NCBI GenBank assembly: GCA_947561395.2 | Contig: OX387186.1 | Span: 7,491,888 to 7,555,887, forward strand | DNA from: Buxus sempervirens | Taxonomy: Eukaryota > Streptophyta > Magnoliopsida > Buxales > Buxaceae | Length of the DNA: 64,000 nucleotides | Reading direction: 5' to 3' | Shown: piece by piece, positions 22,021 through 33,016 of the stretch | How positions within the stretch are numbered: the first letter of the stretch is position 1 | How the letters are laid out: each line of letters starts with the position of its first letter | Translations under genes and position numbers: made by a program | The notes under the pieces: generated by a model | What the model was told of the DNA's origin: nothing | The model's input: the letters and a program-made list of their open reading frames with translations, nothing else | Databases searched by the model: none

Positions 22021-23068
22021 CCCCCCCTCGCAGGTCTCTCTCTTGGTTTTTTGGTAATTTAGTAGCCCCTCTTTCTCTCTTTCTTTCTCTCTCACAATTC
22101 TCCAGTCATTTCTCTCGCCGGAATCTGCATCAACTCTCTCCTTTGAAGTTTGAAGTGGCGTTAACACCATTCTCCTTCGCAGGAATCTGCGGAGCATACG
22201 ACCACGTCATCGAAACGGCGTTAACCTCTCATTTGATGTCAGGTTCTCTCTCCTTGGAAATGAATCCATTGGAAGGAGGTTGGAACAACTGTAGAGAGAT
22301 TTAGAAAGTTGGAGGAGATTGAAAAATGGAAATTTCGAATTGAAGAACAAAAATTTCAGGTTGTTTGGGAAAAAAATTTTGGAAGGATATTGAAAAACTC
22401 TCTAAAAATGGGCTTAGATCCAAATAAAAAGGAGAGATTTTTCAAATTAAGGGGCGTTAGTTCGTGCTTGATTGCAACAGAAGATAGCTCCTCTGAATTT
22501 TTTTTTGCTTCGCTGATTCTCGCTCTCTCTCAGTCCTTCCCTCCTTCTCGTGGTTTCTCTCTCAGTTCATGACCGAAACAAGGACGGCTGGTACTCTCTC
22601 TTTCCCCTGTGTTTGAGCATTCTCTCGAACGACCATCTCTGCTTTATCTCTTTGTGTTTCTTTATACACAGCTTTTTGAATCTCCATTAGTTGGAAAACA
22701 AAAGGAAAATTGTTTTCATTCTCTCTCTTCCGCCAAGGGAGCACAAAACCCATCTCTGTGAACGAAAGGAAGGTAGAAATATTACCCTTGCTGGTTTACA
22801 AGTTTTTGACTTTGTTGTTTTTTTTTTGCTTGCTATATGGAGCTCATACCAGAAAACATACGCATTTTGGAGATAAAAGAAGATATCTGGAGTTCTATTT
22901 CTGCAGATCCTTTTTTTTTTTTGATTTTTTAAGAAAGAGAGAAACGACGAAAATGGCCCCCGCTCATTCGATTTTAACAGAACGAAGCTGAGGAGCGTTA
23001 AGTTGCCGCTGTCATACGCTCCACGCGGCAGTATCTGATTCGAGCGGCAGTTTCAGCGGCAACTTCTT
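22021..23068. other. MULE interior, no recognised gene
   Basis: CT-rich and T-rich sequence that looks like 5' UTR or intron DNA (TTCTCTCTTTCTTTCTCTCTC near 22070). ORFs are at most 93 codons and resemble no family I know. This could be captured host DNA, as in Pack-MULEs, but the donor is unidentified. Confidence 0.4.
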
Positions 23069-23100
23069 GCGGTCGACGATGTCAGCCCTTTTGAATGCAC

Positions 23101-23740
23101 GGCTGTGTTTGGAGCCTTGGATTTGGGGAGAAAAGAAAAGAAAAAAGCTAAAAAGGAAAATAAAAGAAGAGAAAAGAAAAGAAAAATACTAATTTTCTCT
23201 TTTTTCCGATGTTTGGATAAGATGAGAAATGAGAATAAAAGAAAAACATATTTTTATAAGATAATGGGTTGGGCTGGTGGGCGACTGAGAGTGAACGGGT
23301 GCTGGTAGGGTTGGTGGGGTGGCAGCGACGGAGGCAGCAATGATGATGGTGGTGGGCGGTAGTGCTGGGTGGCGGCTAGTGGTGTTGGCTTGCCGGATGG
23401 TGGGCGATGGTGGCGACTGGTGGTGGGTGGTAGTGGTCGGTGGTGGTGGCAGGTGATAGTGGGTGGTGGTGATGATGGGTGGTGGGTTATTGTGGTGGTG
23501 GATGGTGCTAGTGGTGGGATGGGTGGATGATGTGAATAGTGATAAGTGATAGTGAATTTTCTTTTCTTTCAAAATTCCTATCTTTTTGGAGAAAAAATTT
23601 TTCACATAGGAGAGAAAGAGGGAAAGAAAATTTGGAAAAAAAAAATCTCATTTTCTTTCATTTAAACTAAACAAGAGAAGAAAATTTTAACATTTTCCTT
23701 TTTTTTTTTCCTCCCCAAATCCAAGGTTCCAAACACACCC
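23101..23740. mobile_element. TIR element, family 'GGCTGTGTTTGGA', copy 1
   Basis: The left end GGCTGTGTTTGGAGCCTTGG matches the inverted right end GGGTGTGTTTGGAACCTTGG, and similarity continues through GATTTGGGGAGAAAAG. It is about 640 bp and non-coding. A clear target duplication is not visible. Related ends occur at 36855, 48173 and 60337. The ends and the 3-bp duplication of the better copies are closest to PIF/Harbinger-like MITEs, but classification is tentative. Confidence 0.65.
23300..23540 (+). repeat. GGT/GGTGG-rich degenerate minisatellite
   Basis: The plus strand is nearly all G, T and A, with many GGTGG, GGTGGTGGG and GATGG blocks. A related block lies at 37030-37200. The strand could form G-quadruplexes. 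Confidence 0.75.
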
Positions 23741-24088
23741 TTAAGAATTTGATTAGAAAATAATGTTTGTTCTCATTAACTCTTTTTCAGAATTTTATTT
23801 AAATACATCCTGCTGAGTGCAACAGCTCTCCTACTTACATGAAACATCTTACAACCACCTGTAAGAATCGCAGTTCTTAAGATAACTATCACAGCCAACT
23901 CCTTACAATATTAGGACCCTTGGAAACTAAAAGAGATAGTTACATATATATTTTTTTTGGTAAAAGAGATAGTTACATATATACCATAATAAAATACTAC
24001 TCATATGATAACTCTACGTCCTGAATCGTGGGTACCACGTCATGAGTCATGGTTACACATCAATCAGAATGTTTAATGGTTCTGAATT

Positions 24089-24700
24089 TTAAAGACTCCG
24101 CCAACCACCTTTTCGGTGGTCATTACCAAAAAACAACCACCTTTTCGGTGGAGGTATGTTGGATCAAACCTATGATAAGTTCAGTAAAGATAAATTTTGA
24201 TGGTGCACTTAGAAAGTCGTCTGGTCTTGCTGCTGTTGGTTGAGTTGCTCGTGATGCTTGCGGGAATTTTATGGCCTGTTTTGCTTCTAGCATTGATGCT
24301 TTATCCAGCTTGCAAGCGGAGGCTCTTGTGGCTTTGGAAGCTGTCTCCCTAGCCTCGGCGTTGCAGTTAAACTCTGTTATTATTGAAGGTGACTCCCAAG
24401 TCCTCATCAAGATTTTATCCTCTGAGTCTTTGGTCATTCCTTGGAGCATTCGAGCTGTTGTTTTAAGTATTTGGCAGAGGTGTTCTCAGATTCCTAGCGT
24501 TGTGTTCTCCCACGTGTCCCGGGAAGCTAACAAACCGGCGGATGCCCTTGCCAATTTTGCGTTGGATAGGTATAGCTGCCTTTGTGCCCTGGTCCCCACT
24601 CCTTTTCTGGTTAATTGTCTATTTGATGAAAGAAGGGAAGTGGTGTATATTCGATATCGGTAATAAATTCTCTTTTTCCCATAAAAAAAAAAAAAAAAAC
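24089..24700 (+). pseudogene. 5'-truncated LINE 3' end with RNase H domain and poly(A)
   Basis: The reading frame gives KINFDGALRKSSGLAAVG, then a TGA, then RDACGNFMACFASSID, AEALVALEAVSLASALQL, VIIEGDSQVLIKIL and HVSREANKPADALANFAL. These are the RNase H motifs (D, E, D and H..N..AD) at the C-terminus of plant LINE-type polyproteins. The in-frame TGA near 24241 and loss of everything 5' make it dead. A run of about 17 A ends it near 24699. AACCACCT-like sequence on both sides fits a target duplication. It sits just upstream of GDSL copy 1. Confidence 0.75.
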
Positions 24701-24783
24701 CACCTGTTAATGATGTGAACATTGTCATATATGTGAAGCATCATTTGCTACCACATTCTCGTTTCTCTTCTGTGTCTGTGTCC

Positions 24784-27011
24784 ATGGCTGCATGTCGTGC
24801 TCCTCTCTTGAGGAAAATCCTCTGTATGCCACTTTTTCTTCTACTTGCTCATGGTGATGGAGTTTTAGGATGCTACACATACATCTTCAGCTTCGGTGAT
24901 TCACTTGCCGACACCGGAAACTTGCTCCATGATCATCCTGGTAAGGACTTGAAGTTCGCCCGACTTCCTTATGGAGAGACATATTTCCATAGACCCACAG
25001 GTCGGGCCTCTGATGGCCGCTTGGTAATCGATTTCATTGGTATGAATTAGTTTCTTTTCTGTGCTTGTGATCCTTTGCACATAAAGAAATAAGGAGGTTT
25101 TTTTGGTTTGAGAATTGAGAGAATTTCATGCAGCTCAATCTCTGGGGCTTTCCTTGGTGCCTCCATACCTTGGATGTAAAAATTGTGGCCGAAAGAATTT
25201 CAGGGAAGGAGTTAATTTTGCAGTGGCGGGAGCTACAGCACTTGATGCCACCTTCTTTCAGGAGAGAGGGATCATAAATCCCGCTACAAATTACTCTCTG
25301 GGAATTCAACTGGAGCTGTTTAAGAAACTTCTGCCTTCTCTTTGCGACTCCCCCTTGCGTAAGCACAAAGCCAACTTAGCAATGTTCTAAAATAATCTTT
25401 ATGGATCATATCGTCTAGTAGGTGGTAGGATTAGTATGAACTTCTGCCCAGTTTTTGATGACTCTTCTTGCTGACGACCCAATCTCGATTAGGTTACAAG
25501 AAAAATTCAAAACAGATGACCCTTACCAAACCCATTGCCTTTCCTTTCTGAATTTGTTAATGGAAGTGTGGACCCTCACAATGCAATATTTCTTTAAGGT
25601 GGGATCCCAATTTCATGTAAGGGCATAGTTGGGGTATGGAACTTTTCTCAAAGTCACCAAGTGTAGTTAGAATTTTCCAAGAAGTGGCCCAAAATTGTCA
25701 TCTACTCAACAAACAGTTGCAGAGGTCATGTTTGATCCTTTTTTGCCAATGGTGCAACTGTTATTTTTCTCTTTCTTAATTTTTTTTCCTTCGTAATCTC
25801 AATCCCATATTGATTCACAGATTGCCATGAGCTTATGAGGACTTCTCTCTTTCTTGTTGGGGAGATTGGTGGAAATGATTACGATTATGCCCTCTTCCAA
25901 GGAAGAAGTTTTAAGGAGATTGAGGCTTTTGTACCTCCGGTTATTCAAAAAATTGCCTCAGCGATCAATGTAAGAATACCCATTACTGACTTTCTGTATT
26001 ATTCCAAGTGATATTTTGTTCTACTTGTCTTTTTCACCATTAATTATCAGGAGAAGAAAAGCCCATTCTTCTAAAGATCTTTCTAATTATCTCTGACATA
26101 GATGTTGATCGAGCATGGAGTAGTGACACTCATGGTCCCAGGGAATCTACCCATTGGATGCTCTGCTTCCTATCTTACTTCGTTTATGAGTCCAAATAAA
26201 GAAGATTATGATCCTACTACTGGCTGTCTGAACTGGCTGAACAAGTTCTCTGAGTACCACAATTATCTGCTTCAGATGGAACTGGATCGAATCCGAGAAC
26301 TGTACCCTCATGCAAATATCATCTACGCCGATTATTACCACGCAGCCATGCGCTTCTACCTCTCTCCCCACCAATTTGGTATGTACTACATCTACTGTAT
26401 AACATATCCAACAATTGCTTCCTCCAATATGGTTTAGAATAAAGGAAAATGATCTGAATTGCCAAATCCAACTGTTTGTTATAAGACTCTGAATATGGTT
26501 TATATTTTATCAGAAGGCAGGGCATGTGATTTAATATTAAAAAGGAGGAACTTTTAGACAAAATCTGAAATAGGAAGTGCCTTGTATTTCATAATTTTGA
26601 AGGAATTTGAATTGGGACAAAAATTCAGACCCAAGCGTAAATTAATGATTTACAGTTGAATATTGGTTCTTGATCTTTTATATTATATATTCATTAAAAA
26701 TTTCTCCGAGTTCCTTTTCTTTTACTAGGTAACTAAATTCTTGAAAGAGATCTCATGTAATTGCAGGATTTAGTACTGGAGGAGCTCTCACTGCATGTTG
26801 TGGAGGGGAAGGTCCATACAATTTCAACGAATCAGTTACATGTGGCAATCGGGGTGCAAATGTTTGTGATGATCCCTCATTGTATGTGAGCTGGGATGGC
26901 TGGCATCTCACAGAAGCCGCATACAGATTGATCGCTTCTGCTTTGCTACAAGGACCATACACCTTTCCTCACTTCGATACCTCATGTCTATCAATGGCAG
27001 TGAATGCTTAG
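24784..27011 (+). CDS. GDSL esterase/lipase, copy 1 (complete, 383 aa)
   Basis: Exons are 24784-25039, 25134-25358, 25821-25969, 26102-26378 and 26767-27011; they join in frame to 383 aa with GT-AG introns. The start is the ATG after TCTGTGTCC, giving a hydrophobic signal peptide ([17 protein letters not shown]), so secretion or vacuolar delivery is likely. SGNH-hydrolase blocks are present: [12 protein letters not shown] (nucleophile Ser), the GATA-type oxyanion Gly region (AVAGATALD), GEIGGNDYD (block III Asn), and [13 protein letters not shown] (block V Asp and His). The 360-390 aa size and five-exon layout match the plant family that includes acetylajmalan esterase and the Arabidopsis At1g28570-28670 cluster. 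The substrate is not predictable. Intact. Confidence 0.93.
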
Positions 27012-27925
27012 AGTTGAAGACATTGAGGGTCCTTATACAGCTTCTCTTCTGAGAGGTAATTTCATATCTGTTGGAAGCCCAATCATGAACTATGCCATTG
27101 GTGAAGGATCATGTTTTTTATTTATTCCTGATATAAACTGGCAAACTTCATGGAGCATGTTTCTGCCTGGAGTTTAGCGGCCTCCATTCTTCTTAAATTT
27201 CAGGTCTCCTTACCAGAAGGGGGAGGGCAGGAAAAATAAAGAAATAGAAGAAGAAGAGTTGGATTGGTTTCAAATATGTATAGCAAACTAGCTAGGTGAA
27301 GGATACTCTAATCCATGAAGTGGCCAGAGGTTTGGTTCTTATTGGGGTGAATTTCTTTTGGTTTTCTGGACTGCAGATGTTCTTTGCTTTCAGTTCTATT
27401 TTTGTTCCATGTAATTATATATTTTGATGTTCTGATGATACCATATATGTATAGACTTAATTATATTGTTTAGCTTTGTAATCCTCTTTGATATTGACCT
27501 CCTACTTTCACCTAGCTAGGGCTGTCACTGGTTCAAAATTTGATTTGCCATTAAAGTAAAATTAAATTCATCCAACCAAATGGTATAAACAGTTCAAATT
27601 ATCATGGGACTTAGAGAACATGGACCAGCATTCTCTTAGTCCCATATTGACTGAGAACAGAGAGATCTCATGGAGTGTGCCGAAAATAATGTCCCGAAAC
27701 AACTTTACAATACACCATTTAAAAATAATTTTAAAGGACAATTTAGTTTCTTCATGTTTTTGGTTTGAAAAAGCTTTCTTTTCTGGAGTTTAATTGCTAC
27801 TCATGATCTTCTGTAAGAGTCCCAATAGGTGTAATTTACAAAGGGACATTCAACCTTCATCATTTCAATTCCTATATTTTAGGATTTCTAACACACCACT
27901 TTAAGCAACTCACTTATTTTTATGG
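27012..27925. other. 3' flank of GDSL copy 1 with the empty copia site
   Basis: No gene is seen; this is 3' UTR and downstream sequence. It is repeated after GDSL copy 3 (47153 onward) and copy 4 (59309 onward). CAAACTTCATGGAGCATG (27144) is the uninterrupted site where those copies carry a copia element. Confidence 0.7.
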
Positions 27926-28130
27926 AATGAGATCCTCTACGGTTGAGCCCGTAAATGGGCTCAACCGTAGTCAATGCTTGCTTGCCAAGTACCTTCTCTC
28001 CTCTCTCTTTTACATGAGGAAATGAAAAAGTGGTTTTCACTTTTTCAGGAGATGCTTGCTTGCTTACTTGGCAAGCAAGCATTGGCTACGGTTGAGCCCA
28101 TTTACGGGCTCAACCGTAGAGGATCTCATT
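27926..28130. mobile_element. MITE with nested palindromes
   Basis: A 205-bp element with inverted ends AATGAGATCCTCTACGGTTG. Each arm itself contains a palindrome (CTACGGTTGAGCCC, spacer, GGGCTCAACCGTAG), and GCTTGCTTGCCAAGTA is inverted as well. It is absent from the equivalent places downstream of copies 3 and 4 (about 47925 and 60085), which proves insertion or loss. Confidence 0.82.
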
Positions 28131-28132
28131 TC

Positions 28133-28175
<43 letters not shown>

Positions 28176-28176
28176 T
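28131..28176. repeat. (ATT)n microsatellite
   Basis: About 15 trinucleotide repeats; the sister units have only 4-6 at the corresponding site. Confidence 0.9.
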
Positions 28177-29673
28177 ACGTAATTTTGCATTATTTGCACG
28201 TCGAACAAAAATTAGGGCTGTTCACTAGGGCGGGCTTGGACCAGGCTAGACCCTGTATATACGAGGCTTATATGGTCAATGTCCAAGCCCAGTCGGCTTG
28301 AAGATCGGGCTTTTGTATCGTTATTAAGCTCGCCAACCTATAAATAATAAAAAAAAAAATACTCTAAAGCCCAAGCCCTCTCAGTCCAGCCCGCTTTAAT
28401 TGAAAACTTAGTCTTTTTTCCTAATTATAAAACATTTTCATTATAATTAGAAGAAAAATATAGAAATAAAAGGCTCCTCACCCAATCGACATCTATACTA
28501 TTATTTCTTCTGCAATGTGTAAAAATGGAAAGGAGCTCAACTTTTTATCAAAATTTGTGTTTTGTATTAGCGAGAACGAATGAACTCATGGGAAAGCAAT
28601 TTTCTAAAAAAGAGCTTTATTGCTTTCAAAGTTTTCTTCAAAAAATAAAAGGAAAATAAATATATTTTCTTTTCCATTGCCTTCCACCTAACCAAACATA
28701 GCCAGTAAAATTATTCTAATTAATATTAAACTAGAGGAATACACGTGCTATGCGCAGTTAGTTATAAAAATACACATGGCATTATCAAATCTGGGTGTTG
28801 GATTAAATTTGAAAAAAATAGGAGAGCGTTTTCGGTATAGAATGTGAGGCAGAAACAAGGATATGCTTTACATAATAGCGTAGAATAAACAAGCTGGGTT
28901 AAAACCTTTGGTTATCACTTGATTAAAGGATAATAAATGTTCCTATCAAAAAATCTAAAGAACATTGGAAGTTACTTTTAGGAGGCAAAGTAAGGTATTC
29001 ATAATTTTATGAATCATGAAGAAAGGTCTGTGATTTACCCCAACAAAAAAATGGAAAAAACTCAGAATGGAAAAATGCTCCAGAAAAGGCCATGTCTGGT
29101 CGTCAATCGTGATTAAAAAGTTGGTCGTCGCCGTCCCGGACGAAGGCACTGACCCACCACCAACTACTGAAAGGGAAATTCAGATAGTTTAACAATTCTG
29201 AATTTATTCTGAATTTTAACGAGGACTCCACGATAAGAGCCTTTGAATGGGAAGATGTTACAGGCCCCGAAACTGAAAGGAACATGGATCAACCTTGCAA
29301 TGTCCACCTATATTTTTCGTATCATAGATTCATAGGGTACTTCGAGGGACCCTCGGCCTCCTTTGGTAGGGAATTCGAGTTTCCCTGGGACTCCAAAATT
29401 CTCCGCAAACCCAGATAAGCATAAAGCCATAAAAAACATGATTAGATAAAATATTTAATAGCATCCTACCAGTACCCAACTACTTATTCAACCAAAAGAA
29501 ATATTGACAGACTCTTGCTGTACTATTTTTTTATTGAACTAAAAGACTTCCTAAAGCAATCCAAAATTAGTTGGAAAGTATCACTACACCAACCCGTTAA
29601 TGATGTGAACATTGTGATATATGTACAGCATCATTTGCCACCACATTCTCGTTTCTCTTCCGTGTCTCTGTCC
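28177..29673. other. Duplicated spacer between GDSL copies 1 and 2
   Basis: No gene is recognised. It corresponds to 47960-50487 plus 54374-54712 (less the inserted elements) and to 60110-62965. CTTCGAGGGACCCTCGG at about 29341 is the empty site of the CACTA element found at 50488. Confidence 0.75.
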
Positions 29674-29876
29674 ATGGCTGCAGGAAGTGCTCCTCTCTTG
29701 AGGAAAATCCTCTGTATCCCACTTTTTCTTCTACTTGCTCATGGTGATGGAGTTTTGGGATGCTACACATACATCTTCAGCTTCGGTGCTTCACTTGCCG
29801 ACACCGGCAACTTGCTCCATGATCATCCTGGTAAGGACTTGTAAGGACATGGTTGGGGTTTGGAACTTTTCTCAAA
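29674..29876 (+). pseudogene. GDSL copy 2, truncated
   Basis: It starts like the other copies ([16 protein letters not shown]...) but stops after 57 codons at GKDL-TAA. Sequence then jumps straight into intron-2-like DNA (GGACATGGTTGGGGTTTGG), so the rest of exon 1, intron 1, exon 2 and much of intron 2 are deleted. Both sides of the junction have TAAGGAC, so a microhomology deletion is likely. The GDSL motif reads FGAS instead of FGDS (GAT to GCT). After about 29876 the sequence is malate dehydrogenase. Non-functional. Confidence 0.88.
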
Positions 29877-30185
29877 GTCACGGAGGGACAGAAGTTGTTG
29901 AAGCAAAGGCTGGGAAAGGCTCAGCAACATTATCAATGGCGTAAGTCCACTTGCTTTGGCTGTTATTTGTTCTTTTGATTGGAAGCTAGTGAGTATTTTC
30001 CAATTTAACTTATTTATTATGTGGATGTGGAATAGTTCGGTTTTGAGTGAGTTGAATCTGATATTGATTCTTCTGACTCGAATTTTTTTTTCCATGTTTG
30101 AATGATCATTTTAGTTTTGAGATACAATTTAGAGAAAGAAGAAAGATTGACTTGTGCATGGGCCTTTCATGATATCCCTTAAAAA

Positions 30186-31833
30186 CACTACAAAAAAGGA
30201 GTTTTTTACCGGCGGTAGCGCGCCGGTGAATACAACTTTACTGCTGCTAAAACCATCACTGGCGGTAGCTTCTCTTGCCGAAAAAGATGCCGTCACTAAA
30301 GGTTATAGCGGCGGTACAAATTCTATTGCCGCTATTACTCACTCATTAGCGGCTGTATGTCCCCGCCGGTATTGATGCATTATTACCGGCGGTAGGTTAC
30401 CGCCGCTAGATATTTAGTGGCAGTGAGTCCCACAGCTAACAATTGTATTTAAAAAATAAAAAAAATGTGGTCATGATTTTTTAGCAGCGGGACCTACTGC
30501 CGCTAAAAGTAATATTAAAAAATAAAAAAAAATTGCTGCGGTCCTTCGGCACGATACCGAGAGAGAGAGATTGAGAGAGAGGGAGAGAGAGAGAGGAAGA
30601 GAGAGAGAGGGAGAGAGATGGCGAGAGAGAGACCCAGAGATGGAGAGAGGAAGAGAGAAAGAGAGAAAAAGAGAGGGAGAGAGAGACGAAGGAGAAAAAA
30701 AATAAAAAGTTAGAAGACATACCTTGAGGAGAAGAGGAGGCTCGGCGGTATTTATAGAGTGGACTTTTACCGGCGGTAACTATGTTACCGCCCCTAAAAG
30801 GCGCTATTTACCGCACACAGTAAAATTTGAAAATGGCGCTTTTTCTTTTAGCGGCGGTAACTACCGCCCCTAAAAGATTTTTCTTTTAGCGGCGGTAGTT
30901 ACCGCCCCTAAAAGACTAGTCAAAATTCACCCCTTACAAGCGCGCCGAAACTTCCCGCTCTCATTTCACCGTAAGGCTTTTAGCGGTGGTAACATACTTA
31001 CCACCGCTAAAAGTGTCATTACCGGCAGGCCTTTACTTTTAGCGGCGATAATGTACCGCCCCTAAAAGTCAAAATAAATTTGAAAATCACGCTTTACTTT
31101 TAGCGGCGGTAGGCTACCGCCCCTAAAAGTACTTTTTAGTTTTTTAATAAATGGCTTTTAGGGGCGATAATGGGTTTATGGCCCCTAAAAGTCCCTTTTA
31201 GGGGTGGTAATTAAGTTACCGCCCCTAAAAGCCATTTTGATTTTTAAAGAAATGGTCTTTTAGGGGCGGTAAGAAGCTTACCGCCACTAAAAGTAATTTT
31301 TCGTTTTTTTTAGTAAATGGCTTTTAGGGGCGGTAATGGGTTACGACCGTTTTATGGGCGGTAATGGACTTACGGCCCCTAAAAGTCATTTTGATTTTTT
31401 AAAGAAATGGTCTTTTAGGGGCGGTAAGGAACTTACTGCCGCTAAAAGTCCTTTTATTTTTTAATAAATAGCTTTTAGGGGCGGTAAATATCTCATCGCC
31501 CCTGAAAGTCCCCTTTTAGGGGTGGTAACGTGTTTACCGCTGACGCCCTCTTACCACAGGAAATAAGTTTTTATTTGGTGGGAGCTTCCCGCCAACTTGT
31601 TGCCGGCGGTAGATATGTTACCGCCGGTAAAACTTAATGTAGCGGCGGTACCTACAGCCGCTAAAGGGTATTTCGCGCTAAAAAAATTCGCACCATAAAT
31701 TTTTTGAGCGAAAAATGGTATATTAATTTTTAGGGGCGGAAAGTGCTTTTACTACCGGTAATAGTGCTTTTAGTGATGGGATTTTGCTTACAGCCGCTAA
31801 AAGGCGCCGCTAATTCTCCTCGTTTTTGTAGTG
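30186..31833. mobile_element. Non-autonomous CACTA (En/Spm) element in the MDH intron
   Basis: Ends are CACTACAAAAAA and TTTTTGTAGTG, flanked by a 3-bp AAA duplication (30183-30185; 31834-31836); 3 bp is the CACTA size. Length is 1,648 bp. The interior is packed with direct and inverted copies of a subterminal motif (TTTTAGGGGCGGTAA and TTACCGCCCCTAAAAG). A GA-rich tract is at 30555-30690. No transposase ORF is present. Confidence 0.92.
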
Positions 31834-33016
31834 AAAACGAAGTTCTTATGCATGGCTTCTTTTCTTCTAATATCACTAAAATTTTCAAGGTATTCTTCTC
31901 TTTAGATTTAAAGCATAGATCTATTAGGTGAAAGAATCGTAGGAAGGAGTATGTGATTAATAATTGATTTATCATCTTTTTGAACTTTGGCCTGAAAATA
32001 TATTGATTCTGTCATAGCTGTCACAAAGGATTTTTCCTAGCCTAGTTTCACAATTATTAATATTGAAGTTTGATTGTGCGCCCAATTAAATTTATAGAGG
32101 GGAAAGCTGGTTGCTAATTGTTTATGTCTAGAAAAGCTAAGCATTTTCCTTCCAAAAATTCGAGGAATTGATAAAATCACTTTGTGGCATAGTTATATAT
32201 TGTTATATCATTAAATGAATGTGATCCTGTGGCGGGAAAGTTGGTCCATCTGCAATCATGCTCCTGGTTCAGATTCATTACATTGGATCTTTCTAATTTG
32301 TTCTTGTATTAGTTCATACACTTAATAAAGATGTTTTTCTTCCACAAAAGTATAAATAAATTACTGCTTATTTTTTTGCTCTTGCCATTTGATCTCTCCT
32401 GCTTTGCTTATTGAAGTTTTCATGATTAAAGTTTTTGACCAACAACTCTGACATCTTTTGCTAGTGACAAAGAATTTGAAGTTTGCTATCGGCACTGTAT
32501 GTTTATTAAGGTCAGTTCAATTTGGTCCGGATTGACATCAACCCAAGACCAAACCGAGGTTTGTGACTGTTAAAGCAAAACAGAACCAAACCAAATTGAG
32601 AACCAATCATTTAAACCTGAAAACTGAACCAAACATATATGCATATACAAGTTCGGTTCAGTTTAGTAAAGGATAATTTTTAGTCAGGTTTTTTTTTCCG
32701 GCTTGTTTTGATTTTATCAAAATGTCAACCGATAACTGAACCAAAATTATTTTGGTTTACATTTAACAAAACCAACCCACAGAGACCCAAAGTCGGTTTG
32801 GGTCAGTTGGTTCTTCCAAATGTTTTACATCAGTTTACACTCATTAACAGGTATTGTTGTGTGCCTTAATCTTTCTGCTGTCTTATAGACATAACTTATG
32901 CTATTCATGTTTGTTTGATTTTGTCTTTTACATCTAGAATCATATTGCTAGTAATAGTCACGACACTCTAGGATTTAAAATTTCGGATTTTGACTAAGCT
33001 TTCATGTTTCTTGCAG
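31834..33016. other. Remaining MDH intron sequence
   Basis: Intron DNA with no coding exon. At about 32520-32830 a stretch rich in GGTTTGGTTC/GAACCAAAC-like words suggests an old MITE, but no ends could be fixed. Confidence 0.45.

Larger units (their letters stand above)
5204..23088. mobile_element. Non-autonomous Mutator-like element (MULE), interrupted by an LTR retrotransposon
   Basis: The left end GGGCTGACATCGTCGACCGC (5204-5223) is exactly inverted at 23069-23088. Similarity continues imperfectly for about 70 bp if the LTR element is removed. Both ends are flanked by the same 9-bp duplication, TTTTGAATG (5195-5203; 23089-23097), and 9 bp is the typical MULE duplication. Net length without the retrotransposon and its 5-bp duplication is about 1.34 kb. 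No transposase is visible. The interior (21790-23068) has a 74-bp triplicate and UTR-like pyrimidine-rich sequence, so host-sequence capture is possible, but I recognise no protein. Confidence 0.85.

Noticed and set aside
23189..23605. Thr/His/Pro-rich minus-strand ORF
   Set aside because: Complement of the GGT-rich minisatellite; no domain.
25034..25366. Minus-strand ORFs opposite GDSL exon 2 (also at 38193, 54960 and 63213)
   Set aside because: Repeated only because the GDSL exon is duplicated; no family match and opposite to a well-supported coding exon.
30481..30720. Ser/Leu-rich ORF in the first CACTA element
   Set aside because: GA-rich low-complexity tract read on the minus strand.
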